From Pseudonocardia sp. T1-2H (GTDB taxonomy: Bacteria; Actinomycetota; Actinomycetes; Mycobacteriales; Pseudonocardiaceae): 64,000 nucleotides of DNA. The notes below the pieces were generated by a model. That model did no database searches and had not been told where the DNA came from. It saw only the letters and a list, made by a program, of their open reading frames with translations. Location of the stretch: positions 4,340,001 through 4,404,000 of the forward strand of contig NZ_JBBPCL010000001.1 of NCBI RefSeq assembly GCF_038039215.1, in the 5' to 3' direction. Below are positions 10,964 to 18,735 of the stretch, one piece after another (the stretch's first letter is position 1; every line of letters begins with the position of its first letter). The position numbers were made by a program, and so were the translations under genes.

Positions 10964-11653
10964 TCAGCGTGCCCAGAGCGCCGGGTCGAGGCGGGCGAGA
11001 CGCTCCTGGTCGGTGAAGATGTCGATCTCCACGATCCGCCTGTCCACCACGCCCTCGATGTCACCCTCGCGGGCCGCTGCGAGGAAGGCGTCGACGACCT
11101 CGCGCCGTGCGGCCCGGTCACCGCGGCCGGGTTCGACGCCACGGACCCGCCGTCGCGCCCGGCTCGCGAGCTGCCGAGCCGCGGCCGGGGTGCGGTCGAC
11201 CAGCGGGGCGATGTCGTCGAACGGCAGCGCGAACATGTCGTGCAGCACGAACGCCAGCCGCTCGTCGGGGGCCAGGGTCTCCAGCACGACGAGCAGGGCC
11301 AGGCCCACCGAATCGGCGAGCTCGGCCGCGTACTCGGGGTCGCCCCCGTCGTCACGGCTCACGACGGGATCGGGCAGGTGCTCGGGGAACGGCTCCTCGC
11401 GCCGGGTCCGCCGCGACCGCAGCTGGTTGAGCGCCACCCGGGCGACGACGGTCGTGAGCCAGGCCCGCAGGTTCTCCACCTCGGCGGTGTCCGCCCGCTG
11501 CAGCCGCAGCCACGCCTCCTGCACCGCATCGTCGGCCTCGCTCAGAGACCCCAGCACCCGGTCCGCGACCTGGCGCAGGTGCGCCCGGTGCTCCTCGAAC
11601 GCCCCGCCGAGGTCCCCACCGACCACTCCGCCGATCCCACTGTTCGGATCCAC
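10964..11653 (-). CDS. sigJ: ECF41-type RNA polymerase sigma factor (SigJ-like) with internally deleted C-terminal domain
   Basis: Residues 1-180 hold complete sigma region 2 (AFEEHRAHLRQVADRVLGS, with DAVQEAWLRLQ) and region 4 (LAPDERLAFVLHDMFALPFD; RTPAAARQLASRARRR). ECF41 factors normally continue with a roughly 100-residue SnoaL/NTF2-like domain that controls their activity. Here VVDAFLAAAREGDIEGVV runs straight into the family's C-terminal end, RRIVEIDIFTDQERLARLD. About 70 residues, including the usual core of that domain, are missing in frame near 11040-11050. The factor is 229 residues rather than about 300. It is divergent from an AhpD-like gene, the standard ECF41 partner. It may act constitutively if the lost domain is inhibitory. 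Confidence 0.88.
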   Translation of the reverse strand: MDPNSGIGGVVGGDLGGAFEEHRAHLRQVADRVLGSLSEADDAVQEAWLRLQRADTAEVENLRAWLTTVVARVALNQLRSRRTRREEPFPEHLPDPVVSRDDGGDPEYAAELADSVGLALLVVLETLAPDERLAFVLHDMFALPFDDIAPLVDRTPAAARQLASRARRRVRGVEPGRGDRAARREVVDAFLAAAREGDIEGVVDRRIVEIDIFTDQERLARLDPALWAR

Positions 11654-11654
11654 C

Positions 11655-11679
11655 TGTCACATCCTTCCGTTCCCGCGTG
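11655..11679 (+). promoter_or_regulatory. Possible ECF41-dependent promoter of the AhpD-like gene
   Basis: TGTCACA at 11655-11661 is identical to the published ECF41 -35 element and lies 70 bases before the partner gene. CGTG at 11676-11679 differs by one base from the CGTC -10 element, with a 14-base spacer that is slightly short. The motif overlaps the first bases upstream of the sigma gene itself. Confidence 0.45.
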
Positions 11680-11731
11680 TCCGAGGTGGTGACCCACGAG
11701 AACCCGCCGATGTGACGGCGGAACAGGAGCG

Positions 11732-12185
11732 ATGATGAACGCACGGATGAAGAACCCGGCCCAGGTCGTCCCCGGCGCGATGCAGGCCCTGATGGCCCTC
11801 GGCGCGGCCGAGCGCGCCACCGGCATCCCGGAGACCACACTGCAGCTCGTCCACCTCCGGGCGAGCCAGATCAACGGCTGCGGAGTCTGCGTGCACATGC
11901 ACGCCCGCGACCTGCGCAAGGCCGGCGAGCCGGACGAGAAGATCGACACCGTGGCCGGTTTCCGGGACGCGCCGTTCTTCAGCGACGAGGAACGCGCCGC
12001 TGGCCCTCGCCGAGGCCGTCACCCGGCTCGCGGACCGCTCGGACCCGGTGCCCGACGAGGTGTTCGAGGAGGCCGCCGCCCACTTCGACGAGCAGCAGCT
12101 CGGCGCGTTGATCCTCTCGATCGCGCACGTCAACCTGTGGAACCGGCTCAACGCCACGACCCACCAGGTCGCCGGCGCCTGGTGA
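11732..12185 (+). pseudogene. Carboxymuconolactone decarboxylase/AhpD-like protein, one frame break
   Basis: The product is an AhpD-like alkylhydroperoxidase-fold protein with the redox motif CGVCVHMH and surrounding block HLRASQINGCGVC. It usually acts in peroxide or thiol stress and is the regulatory-target partner of ECF41 sigma factors. The first frame is lost near 11998. From 12000 a second frame gives LALAEAVTRLADRS and ILSIAHVNLWNRLNATTHQV to the stop at 12183-12185. One inserted base or two lost bases explain the break. CAGGAGCG precedes the paired ATGs at 11732 and 11735. Total length when joined is about 150 residues, normal for the family. A sequencing indel is likely. Confidence 0.8.
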
Positions 12186-12239
12186 GCGACCCCGGTGGGC
12201 CCGGGCGACCCGCCACCGGATCGGGCGGGCATCCTGCCC

Positions 12240-12448
12240 GGGCCTGCCTTACTCGCGGACGAGCGCTTCACGCCCTGGAACAGCTCCCGCCGGTCGGACT
12301 CGGCGGTGGCCTTCGGACCGACGGGCCGGACGACCGGCTCGGGGAGGGGCTCGCCCTCCTTGACGGCCTCGCGCTCCAGCATGGACACGACCTTGTCGGC
12401 CTTGTGGATCCGGCCGTTGGCGGCGGGCCGGCGAGGCGACTCCGGCAT
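12240..12448 (-). other. Possible small protein, uncharacterised
   Basis: Reading leftward from an ATG at 12448, about 70 codons have strongly G/C-ending third positions and a protein-like composition (RIHKADKVVSMLEREAVKEG, then SDRRELFQGVKRSS). The frame has no stop where the coding look ends and runs on into the antisense of the AhpD-like gene, so a frame break or a truncated gene would be needed. There is no clear ribosome site. I do not recognise it. It occupies the 345-base gap between the AhpD-like and the PPOX genes. Confidence 0.25.
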
Positions 12449-12530
12449 GCACACGCGCCGCGGGATTCCGTTCGTGCGTTCGGGGAACACCCCCGGGGTC
12501 CCCATCGGCCGGTCGACCCCAGGAGGAGAC

Positions 12531-12962
12531 ATGACCGTCCTGCCGGACCCCGGTACCGAGTTCGGTGCGCGGGTCGCCCGCCGCCTCGCCGACGACCGCG
12601 TCGTGTGGTTCACCGTCGTCGACGGCGCGGGGACCCCGCAGCCGGCACCGGTGTGGTTCCTCTGGGACCCCACCTCGGAGACGGTGCTGGTCTACAGCCA
12701 GCACGACGCGAAGCGGCTCTCCCATCTGCGGGAACGCCCGCGGGTGGCGCTGCACCTGAACTGCAGCCCCCTCGGAGGGGACGTGGTCGTGCTGACCGGG
12801 ACGGCGCGTGTGGGCACCGAGGATCCCCCCGTGGACCGGAACCCGGACTACCTCGCGAAGTACGGCGAGCGGATCAGGGAGGGCTGGCAGGACCCGGAGA
12901 ACTTCGCGTCGACCTACTCCGTGCCGGTGCGCATCGACGTGCGGCGGGTCCGCGGCCTCTGA
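12531..12962 (+). CDS. Pyridoxamine 5'-phosphate oxidase/F420-binding split-barrel family protein
   Basis: The 143-residue protein matches the actinobacterial split-beta-barrel flavin or F420 family: VVWFTVVDGAGTPQPAPVWF is the first strand pair and RPRVALHLNC the cofactor-facing strand. Members bind FMN, heme or F420 and act as small reductases; the exact cofactor cannot be read here. The ATG at 12531 follows a strong AGGAGGAG at 12521-12528. Length and end are normal. It is probably a single-gene unit. Confidence 0.87.
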   Translation: MTVLPDPGTEFGARVARRLADDRVVWFTVVDGAGTPQPAPVWFLWDPTSETVLVYSQHDAKRLSHLRERPRVALHLNCSPLGGDVVVLTGTARVGTEDPPVDRNPDYLAKYGERIREGWQDPENFASTYSVPVRIDVRRVRGL

Positions 12963-13181
12963 CGTCCGGAGGCTGCGGCAGGTCTTCCGTCGTCCTCGGC
13001 CTACCGGCGTTCCGCGCCGGTCGGGGCACCGCCGGTGAACCTCCGCCGGCCTCGACCCGGCGACGGGCCGCATGGCGTTCCATGCGACGAGGGAGGCGCA
13101 CCGACCCGCGGTGTGCGGCACCGTCGTGCGCAGCGGGGCACCGGTCTGCCCGGCGGACGGATCCGGCCAGCCGGAGGATCG

Positions 13182-13529
13182 TCAGTCGAGTCGCTCGCTG
13201 TTCTCGTCGGAGTCCAGGAGGGCGCGCTCGGCGAGCCGCAGTGTCACGGCCAGGAGCAACTGGCCTGCACCGCCGACACCGGCGGCCTCGGCGAGCAGCG
13301 GCAGCACAGGACCTGTGTAGCGGAGAGCGCGGCGCAACTGCGCCGGCTTCCACAGCCATGTCAGCGCACCGGTGGCTGAGCCGATCGCTCCCACCCCCAC
13401 TGTGAGCGGGTTGACCGGCAGCAGGCGCTCGACGATCGCGATGTACTCCGCTGACAGCGGCGGCGCCGGCTCTCCCGCCGGGGCGGTCTCACCGTCGCCA
13501 TGGACGGTCGTGATCATGTTATCGGTCAT
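13182..13529 (-). CDS. Hypothetical protein with a hydrophobic central region
   Basis: A 115-residue reading frame with a polar N-terminus (TDNMITTVHGDGE), a middle rich in Gly/Ala/Leu (PLTVGVGAIGSATGALTWLW) that could be a membrane-associated helix, and a charged tail ending SDENSERLD. GAGAGAAGA lies about ten bases before the ATG. Third-position GC is high, supporting coding. I do not recognise the family and there are no informative neighbours: a frame-broken region lies to the right and the PPOX gene to the left. Confidence 0.5.
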   Translation of the reverse strand: MTDNMITTVHGDGETAPAGEPAPPLSAEYIAIVERLLPVNPLTVGVGAIGSATGALTWLWKPAQLRRALRYTGPVLPLLAEAAGVGGAGQLLLAVTLRLAERALLDSDENSERLD

Positions 13530-13603
13530 GCTCGTCTTCTCTCTTGCCGAGCTGACGGCTGCACGTAGGCCTGATCTCGAGGTAGAGGTCGCGCCTCACC
13601 ATC

Positions 13604-14302
13604 GTGGAGCGGGTGCTCGCGGCGACCGAGACGCTCGCCGTGGCCACCGGCGTCGTGAAAATCTGGCATGTCGAAGCGCGAGCCGTGGCGGATACCTACC
13701 ACCGGCTTGAGGCGGCCTACCCCGGGCGGTTCCTGCTTGGTATCGGCGTGGGGCACCGGGAGTTCGGGACCGACTTCCGCTCGCCGTACCAGGCGCTGGT
13801 CGGCTACCTGGACGTGTTGGACGAGCGTGGCGTGCCGAAGCAGCGGAGGGCGCTGGCCGCGCTCGGCCCGAGGGTGCTGAAGCTGGCCGTCGAGCGGTCC
13901 GCCGGGGCACACTCGTTTCTGGTGACGCCGGCGTACACCAGGCAGGCACGCGAGCTGATCGGCCCGGACGCGCTGCTGGCGGTGGAGCACACTGTGGCCC
14001 TCGGCGACCCGACCAGCACCCGCGCCGCTGGTCGTGATGCCATCCAGGTCAACTTGGGGCTGGCGAACTACCGTGCCAACCTGACCCGAATGGGCTTCGG
14101 CGAAGACGACCGGGCCGATCGAGGTAGCGATGCGCTGATCGACGCCCTGGTGGCGCAGGGTGACGCTGCGAGGGCAGCCAAGCAGCTGCGCACCCAGCTG
14201 AACGCCGGCGCCTCACACCTGGTCGTGAATGCAGTCCCGATTGCGGATCGGCTGCCCATCTTGACCGCGTTGGCTCCCGAGATCGGTATGGCGGCGCGGT
14301 AG
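13604..14302 (+). pseudogene. LLM-class F420-dependent oxidoreductase, N-terminus missing
   Basis: The 232-residue frame begins inside the luciferase-like fold (VERVLAATETLAVATGVVKI) and continues through RFLLGIGVGHREFG, ANYRANLTRMGFGEDD and SHLVVNAVPIADRLPILTAL to a normal C-terminus. Relatives are about 285 residues, so roughly 50 N-terminal residues with the first barrel strands and substrate pocket are absent; an in-frame TAG lies at 13583-13585. There is no plausible start or ribosome site at 13604. It is a 5'-deleted remnant, followed by another truncated oxidoreductase. Confidence 0.75.
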
Positions 14303-14330
14303 CGAGTATTCTCGCCGAGCAATTCGACCG

Positions 14331-14819
14331 GTCACGCTGCAGGCCTGGGCGCAGGGGCCACGCACCTACCTCGGCATCGCCACCCACGGCTTCCCGAACC
14401 TGTTCATGATCACCGGGCCACAGAGGCCGTCCGTGCTGAACAACATGCCGGTGCCACTCCCTGCGGCAGAGGACGACTGGGTCGACCACCACAACGAGAT
14501 CACTCAGATGACGCTGCTGCCGAGAGCCAACTCCTGGTGGGTCGGCGCGAACATCCCGGGCAGGCCGCGCCACCTCTGCCCCTACACGGGTGGCGTCGGC
14601 ACCTACCGGCTCATCTGCGACGAGGTCACCGCCCGTGACTACGACGGGTTCACGCACGGCTCGGGCGCCGCGGCCACGGACGGTGACTTCACCGGGGTCG
14701 CGCGAGCCACGTTCTTGGTCCAGGCGGTGCGCGGGGACCGGCGGCGTTCCTGGTCCTCATCACGGAGCATCCTGTACCTCCTCCCTCAGCGGACCATCGA
14801 CGCAAAGTTGCTTGCCTGA
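14331..14819 (+). pseudogene. C-terminal fragment of a Baeyer-Villiger flavin monooxygenase
   Basis: From 14331 the frame reads TYLGIATHGFPNLFMITGPQ, then WVDHHNEITQMTLLPRANSW and VGANIPGRPR with a tyrosine-glycine block, all in the order found in the last third of cyclohexanone-type monooxygenases. The FAD and NADPH Rossmann domains are absent. After about 14660 the sequence loses similarity and runs to a chance stop. With the preceding 5'-deleted LLM gene this shows that two oxidoreductase genes were cut and joined here. Confidence 0.7.
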
Positions 14820-14926
14820 CGAGCGAGGCTGATCGCACCCGACCCCTGCGGCGTCGGACGCAGCCGCCAACTGATCCGCGAGGCACGCAGCCGATTTCCC
14901 GGCTCAGACATGAGTGGCGACTCAGG

Positions 14927-15085
14927 TCACCCCCGGTCGGCAACGGCAGGCACGACGGCCGAGCCCGGGCGGAGGACCTCGAGCTCGTGATCGGCCGCGC
15001 CGAGTTGGCGGTGCAGCTCGGCGAGCTGGCGCGTGTGCTCGGTGGCGCGGCGTCCGGCCGCTGCCGCGGCGGTGGTGGGACTCAT
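14927..15085 (-). CDS. Possible small alpha-helical protein downstream of ferredoxin
   Basis: A 52-codon frame starting ten bases after the ferredoxin stop on the same strand. It has an Ala/Arg-rich helix-forming stretch (EHTRQLAELHRQLGAADHEL) that would suit a short coiled coil. The ribosome site is weak. I do not recognise it; it may be a genuine third gene of the P450 operon or chance. Confidence 0.35.
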   Translation of the reverse strand: MSPTTAAAAAGRRATEHTRQLAELHRQLGAADHELEVLRPGSAVVPAVADRG

Positions 15086-15095
15086 CGGAGCCCGG

Positions 15096-15302
15096 TCAGG
15101 ATCCCTCGTCGTCCCGCACGGTGATTGCGGCGGCGGGGCAGCCCGCCGCGGCGTTCCGGGTGGCCTGCCACTGCTCGCGCGGCGGCGTCTCGTCCAGCAG
15201 CTCGACGATCGCGTCCTCGTCACGCTGGTCGAACACGTCGGGCGCGGTGAGCGCGCACTGCCCCGACCCGACGCACCCCTCCTGGTCGACCTCGACCTTC
15301 AT
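15096..15302 (-). CDS. 3Fe-4S ferredoxin partner of P450
   Basis: This 68-residue ferredoxin has cysteines C10, C16 and C55 in the pattern of actinomycete single-cluster [3Fe-4S] ferredoxins (GCVGSGQC near the start, GCPAAAI near the end). It probably supplies electrons to the P450 encoded immediately upstream, 35 bases away on the same strand. GGAGGAG lies at proper distance from the ATG at 15302. No ferredoxin reductase gene is nearby, so a shared cellular reductase is implied. Confidence 0.92.
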   Translation of the reverse strand: MKVEVDQEGCVGSGQCALTAPDVFDQRDEDAIVELLDETPPREQWQATRNAAAGCPAAAITVRDDEGS

Positions 15303-15337
15303 CGGTGTCTCCTCCTTTGATGGTGGATGGCGGCAGG

Positions 15338-16549
15338 TCACCAGGCGACGGGCAAGCTGCGCACGCCGCCGGTGAGGTGGTCTGTCCGGACGTCGAGCTC
15401 GTCCAGCCCGACCGCGAGGCGCAGCTCGGGCAGGCGCCGGGCGAGGGTGGCGAACACGGCTCGCAGCTCGGTACGGGCCAGGCTGGCGCCGATGCAGAAG
15501 TGCGCTCCATGGCCGAAGCCGACGTGCCCGCGCTCGACGCGGTCCGGATCGAACGTCTCGGCGTCGGCGAAGACCGACGCGTCCCGGTTCGCGGAGTTGA
15601 TTGACAGGATCAGCGCGTCCCCGCGTCGAATGGTCACCCCGGCCATCTCGACGTCGTCGTGCGCGTACCGCAGCAGCCCGAGGTCACCCGGCGCACCGAG
15701 CCGCATGATCTCCTCGATGACCGCGTCGACCCGGCCGTCCGGATCGGCGACCAGCGCCTCCCACTGATCGCGGCGGGTCAGCAGGAACAGCGTGCCCAGC
15801 CCGATCCGGTTGACCGTCGTCTCGTGTCCCGCGAACAGCAGGCCGACACAGAGCCGGACCATCTCCAGATAGCCGAAACTCGCGTCCTCGGCCTGCGCCC
15901 GCACCAGGTCGGTGATCACGTCCTCACCCGGCTCGGCGCGCTTGCCCTCGGCCAGGCCCGCCATGTAGCGGCCGAACTCCTCGCGGGCATCGTGCGCGTC
16001 CTGGCCGGAGAAGCTGGCCATCCGATCCGACAGTGAGCGGAAGTGCTCGCGATCGGCCTCCGGCACGCCGAGCAGCCGGCAGATCACCGCCACCGGCAGT
16101 GGGAAGGCCAGGTGCGCATGGAGGTCGACGACCCCGTCCGGCGCAGACTCATGGGCGGCGATCATCCGGTCGACGTAGCCGTCCACCAGCTCCTGGACGT
16201 GCCCGAAAAGCAGCCGCATCCGCTTGGCGGAGAACGCCGGCGTCAACAACCGGCGCATCCGCGTGTGGTCGGCCTCCTCGGACTCGTAGTCACCGGTCGG
16301 CCCGTCCTGCACGGCGGCGGTGCTGATCCGGGACGCTCGCTCGGGCTCCGGGTGCGAGCGACCGAACCGCTTGTCCCCGAGCAGGTCCCGGACTTCGGCG
16401 AATCGGGTCACCAGCCACGCCGGGTCACCGGCCGGTGTGGTCACCGGCGCGATCGGGGCCTCGCGGCGCAGGACCTCGTAGAACGGCGCGAGCTCGAGCA
16501 GGTTGGGACGGGCGAACGGCAGCTGCGGACGTTCGGCGGCAAGGGTCAT
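15338..16549 (-). CDS. Cytochrome P450
   Basis: A 403-residue soluble bacterial class I P450. The I-helix oxygen-activating motif AGHETT is at 240-245, the K-helix ExxR lies in EEIMR, and the heme-binding loop FGHGAHFCIG contains the proximal thiolate C352. Length is typical of CYP105/107-like enzymes. It is co-transcribed with a 3Fe-4S ferredoxin and divergent from a TetR regulator across a short interval containing a perfect palindrome, so it is likely repressed by that protein. Substrate unknown. Confidence 0.95.
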   Translation of the reverse strand: MTLAAERPQLPFARPNLLELAPFYEVLRREAPIAPVTTPAGDPAWLVTRFAEVRDLLGDKRFGRSHPEPERASRISTAAVQDGPTGDYESEEADHTRMRRLLTPAFSAKRMRLLFGHVQELVDGYVDRMIAAHESAPDGVVDLHAHLAFPLPVAVICRLLGVPEADREHFRSLSDRMASFSGQDAHDAREEFGRYMAGLAEGKRAEPGEDVITDLVRAQAEDASFGYLEMVRLCVGLLFAGHETTVNRIGLGTLFLLTRRDQWEALVADPDGRVDAVIEEIMRLGAPGDLGLLRYAHDDVEMAGVTIRRGDALILSINSANRDASVFADAETFDPDRVERGHVGFGHGAHFCIGASLARTELRAVFATLARRLPELRLAVGLDELDVRTDHLTGGVRSLPVAW

Positions 16550-16592
16550 CGGTCGTCCTCCTGTCGTGGTGGTGGCCCCACCGTACGATTTC

Positions 16593-16609
16593 CTGGCAGT
16601 AACTGCCAG
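16593..16609. promoter_or_regulatory. Perfect 17-bp palindrome, probable TetR operator
   Basis: CTGGCAGT-A-ACTGCCAG is a perfect inverted repeat with a single-base centre, flanked by TTT and AAA. It lies 43 bases before the P450 start and 28 bases before the TetR start, in the only interval that can carry both promoters. Confidence 0.65.
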
Positions 16610-16637
16610 AAAGGCGACCGTTTAGGGTTCCTTCGTC

Positions 16638-17327
16638 GTGAACACCCGGATCCGAGGGGCAGGCGTGGCGCAGGAACAGGAGGCCGTGCGGCGCGGGCGC
16701 CCGCCGGCCAGCGAGCAGGGGCGCCGCCGACAACAGCTGGAGATCTCCCGCCAGGCGGTACGGCTGTTCCGGGCGCACGGTATCGCCGACACGTCCGGAG
16801 CGGAGATCGCGCGGGCATGCGGGGTGTCCGAGCGGACGCTGTGGCGGCTGTTCCGCACCAAGGAGAGCTGCGTGGAGCCGCTACTCACCCAGGCGCTCGA
16901 CGGATTCCGGGCGGTCCTGCGCTCCTGGCCGCCCGGTGTCGAGCTCGCCGAGCACCTCCGGGCCGCCTACACGTTCGTCCCGGAGTCCTCATCCGCCGAC
17001 ATGGACGCGGTCCTCGCGGTGGTGCGGATGACCCACGACGTCCCGGCGCTGCGCGCGGTATGGCTGGTACTGCAGGAACACGCCGAACCAACCATCGCCG
17101 AGGTCCTCGGTCCCCGGACGGGGCTGCCCGCGGATGCTCCCGAGGTGCGTGTGCTGGCAGCGACGGTGAACGCGGCACTGCGAGTGGTCACCGACGACTT
17201 CGCACGGGCCGCGGTGGACGGCGTGACCCCGCGCGACATCGACAGGCACCGGCGACGACTGGCCGAGACGCTGCGCGCGGCCACCCGCCTCCCCGCCCCG
17301 CCCCCCAGCCCACCGAGGACGGAATGA
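16638..17327 (+). CDS. TetR-family transcriptional regulator
   Basis: A 229-residue TetR protein. After a basic N-terminus (RRGRPPASEQGRRR) the helix-turn-helix reads AEIARACGVSERTLWRLFRT at roughly 54-73, and the rest is a helical ligand-binding domain. It is transcribed away from the P450, with a palindrome between them, suggesting autoregulation and control of the P450 operon. GTG at 16638 is assumed; GTG at 16665 is also possible. Confidence 0.88.
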   Translation: MNTRIRGAGVAQEQEAVRRGRPPASEQGRRRQQLEISRQAVRLFRAHGIADTSGAEIARACGVSERTLWRLFRTKESCVEPLLTQALDGFRAVLRSWPPGVELAEHLRAAYTFVPESSSADMDAVLAVVRMTHDVPALRAVWLVLQEHAEPTIAEVLGPRTGLPADAPEVRVLAATVNAALRVVTDDFARAAVDGVTPRDIDRHRRRLAETLRAATRLPAPPPSPPRTE

Positions 17328-17379
17328 CCCAGCCAAGACGACGACCCCTCCGGACCGCATTCCGGCCACCGCGGTCAGC

Positions 17380-17499
17380 CGCGATCGGGTGGTCATCGAC
17401 GGCTGGGAGGACCGCTGCCACAGCTTCCTCTGGACCAAGACCGCCGAGGAAACCGCCGCCCAGGTCAACGGACATCGTTGCACGACACTGGACCCGTAA
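17380..17499 (+). pseudogene. C-terminal remnant of an IS630-family transposase
   Basis: Forty codons ending in TAA read VIDGWEDRCHSFLWTKTAEE, matching the characteristic C-terminal end of actinobacterial IS630 transposases (a Trp, an Arg-Cys-His and a WTKTA block just before the stop). The rest of the transposase is absent. It marks an old insertion between the TetR gene and cydB. Confidence 0.65.
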
Positions 17500-17547
17500 G
17501 ACGCCACTGGCCAGGAAAGACACATGAACGACCGAGGCCGCCGTGGC

Positions 17548-18735
17548 TCACCGGCGGCGACTTCTCCAGTATTCCAGAGCTTGCCGGGCCAGCCCGGCAG
17601 CGACGGAGGCGATCAGAACACCAGCGATGATCCGGTGCTCGCTCTGTACAGGGGCGGGCGCACGGTTCGGGGCCGCCGTCTCCTCGACGGGGCTCCCCGC
17701 GGCCGCGTCGAGCCGGACGCTGTCGGTCGGCTCCTGCAGCCGCCCGTGCTGCTGCAGCCAGTAGAGCCAGGCGAAGGCGGGCAGCACGAACAGCACGGCC
17801 AGACCCGCGACGGCCAGCTCGGCCCACAGGGTCGCTGACGGTGCGCTGCCGGCCTGCAGGGTCAGCGAGCCGGGCAGCAACCACGGGTACTGGGCCCATC
17901 CCCAGCCCGCCACGACCGCGGCCACCGCGAGGCCCGCGGCGATCCGCATCGACTGGATGCGCCGCAGGACGACCAGGACGAGCGCGGCGATCCCCGCCAC
18001 GACCGACACGACGACGAGCGGGAGCGCCGGGCCGACGAGCCGGTCGAAGATGTAGGGCGAGCTTGTGCGCATCAGCAGGAGGTTGACCGCTGCCAGCACG
18101 CCGCTGAGCACGCCGGCGGCGATCGCCCGGTACGAGAAGTAGCGCACCATCTCGGGCTGCTTGCGCCGTGCGGAGTCGGCCACGAGGTAGATCGCCGCGA
18201 TGTAGGCACACGTGGCGACGAAGAGCGCTCCGGTGACGAGGGCTGTGGGGCTTGTCCAGGCGCTGGGGACCTGCCCGGACGGCGCTGCCGGGACCGCTCC
18301 CGTCGCCACCGCCCCGATGACCGTCCCGAGGAAGAACGGCGCAATCAGTGAGGATGCGGCGAACAGCGCTCCGTTGAGCCGCTGCATGTGCAGCCGCTCG
18401 GCCTCGTGCCGGAAGGCGAAGCCGACGCCGCGGAGGAAGATCCCGAGCAGGGACAGGGCGAGGGGGGTGAACAGCGCCGTCATGATGGCCGCGAAGGCGG
18501 GTGGGAAGGCGGTCCACATGATCACGAGCCCGAAGATGATCCAGACGTGGTTGCCCTCCCAGACCGGCGTCACCGAGGCATCGATGGCGGCGCGCGGCAC
18601 CGCCCCGTGTCTCGCGCCGCCGGCCAGCAGGTCCCAGATGCCGCCACCGAAGTCGGCGCCGGAGAACAGGGCGTAGGCGGCGATGACCGCCAAGAGGACG
18701 ACCGCGACCGCGATCAGTTCCGGCGGCGGGCTCAC
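17548..18735 (-). CDS. cydB: Cytochrome bd-type ubiquinol/menaquinol oxidase subunit II
   Basis: A 395-residue integral membrane subunit of cytochrome bd oxidase. It has the N-terminal signature AYALFSGADFGGGIWDLLAG and the SVTPVWEGNHVWIIFG segment of CydB, then further hydrophobic helices with a polar C-terminal tail. GTG at 18735 follows GGGAGG and overlaps the cydA stop by four bases, so the pair is co-translated. The complex reduces oxygen with quinol at high affinity. No cydDC assembly transporter is in this window. Confidence 0.94.
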   Translation of the reverse strand: MSPPPELIAVAVVLLAVIAAYALFSGADFGGGIWDLLAGGARHGAVPRAAIDASVTPVWEGNHVWIIFGLVIMWTAFPPAFAAIMTALFTPLALSLLGIFLRGVGFAFRHEAERLHMQRLNGALFAASSLIAPFFLGTVIGAVATGAVPAAPSGQVPSAWTSPTALVTGALFVATCAYIAAIYLVADSARRKQPEMVRYFSYRAIAAGVLSGVLAAVNLLLMRTSSPYIFDRLVGPALPLVVVSVVAGIAALVLVVLRRIQSMRIAAGLAVAAVVAGWGWAQYPWLLPGSLTLQAGSAPSATLWAELAVAGLAVLFVLPAFAWLYWLQQHGRLQEPTDSVRLDAAAGSPVEETAAPNRAPAPVQSEHRIIAGVLIASVAAGLARQALEYWRSRRR

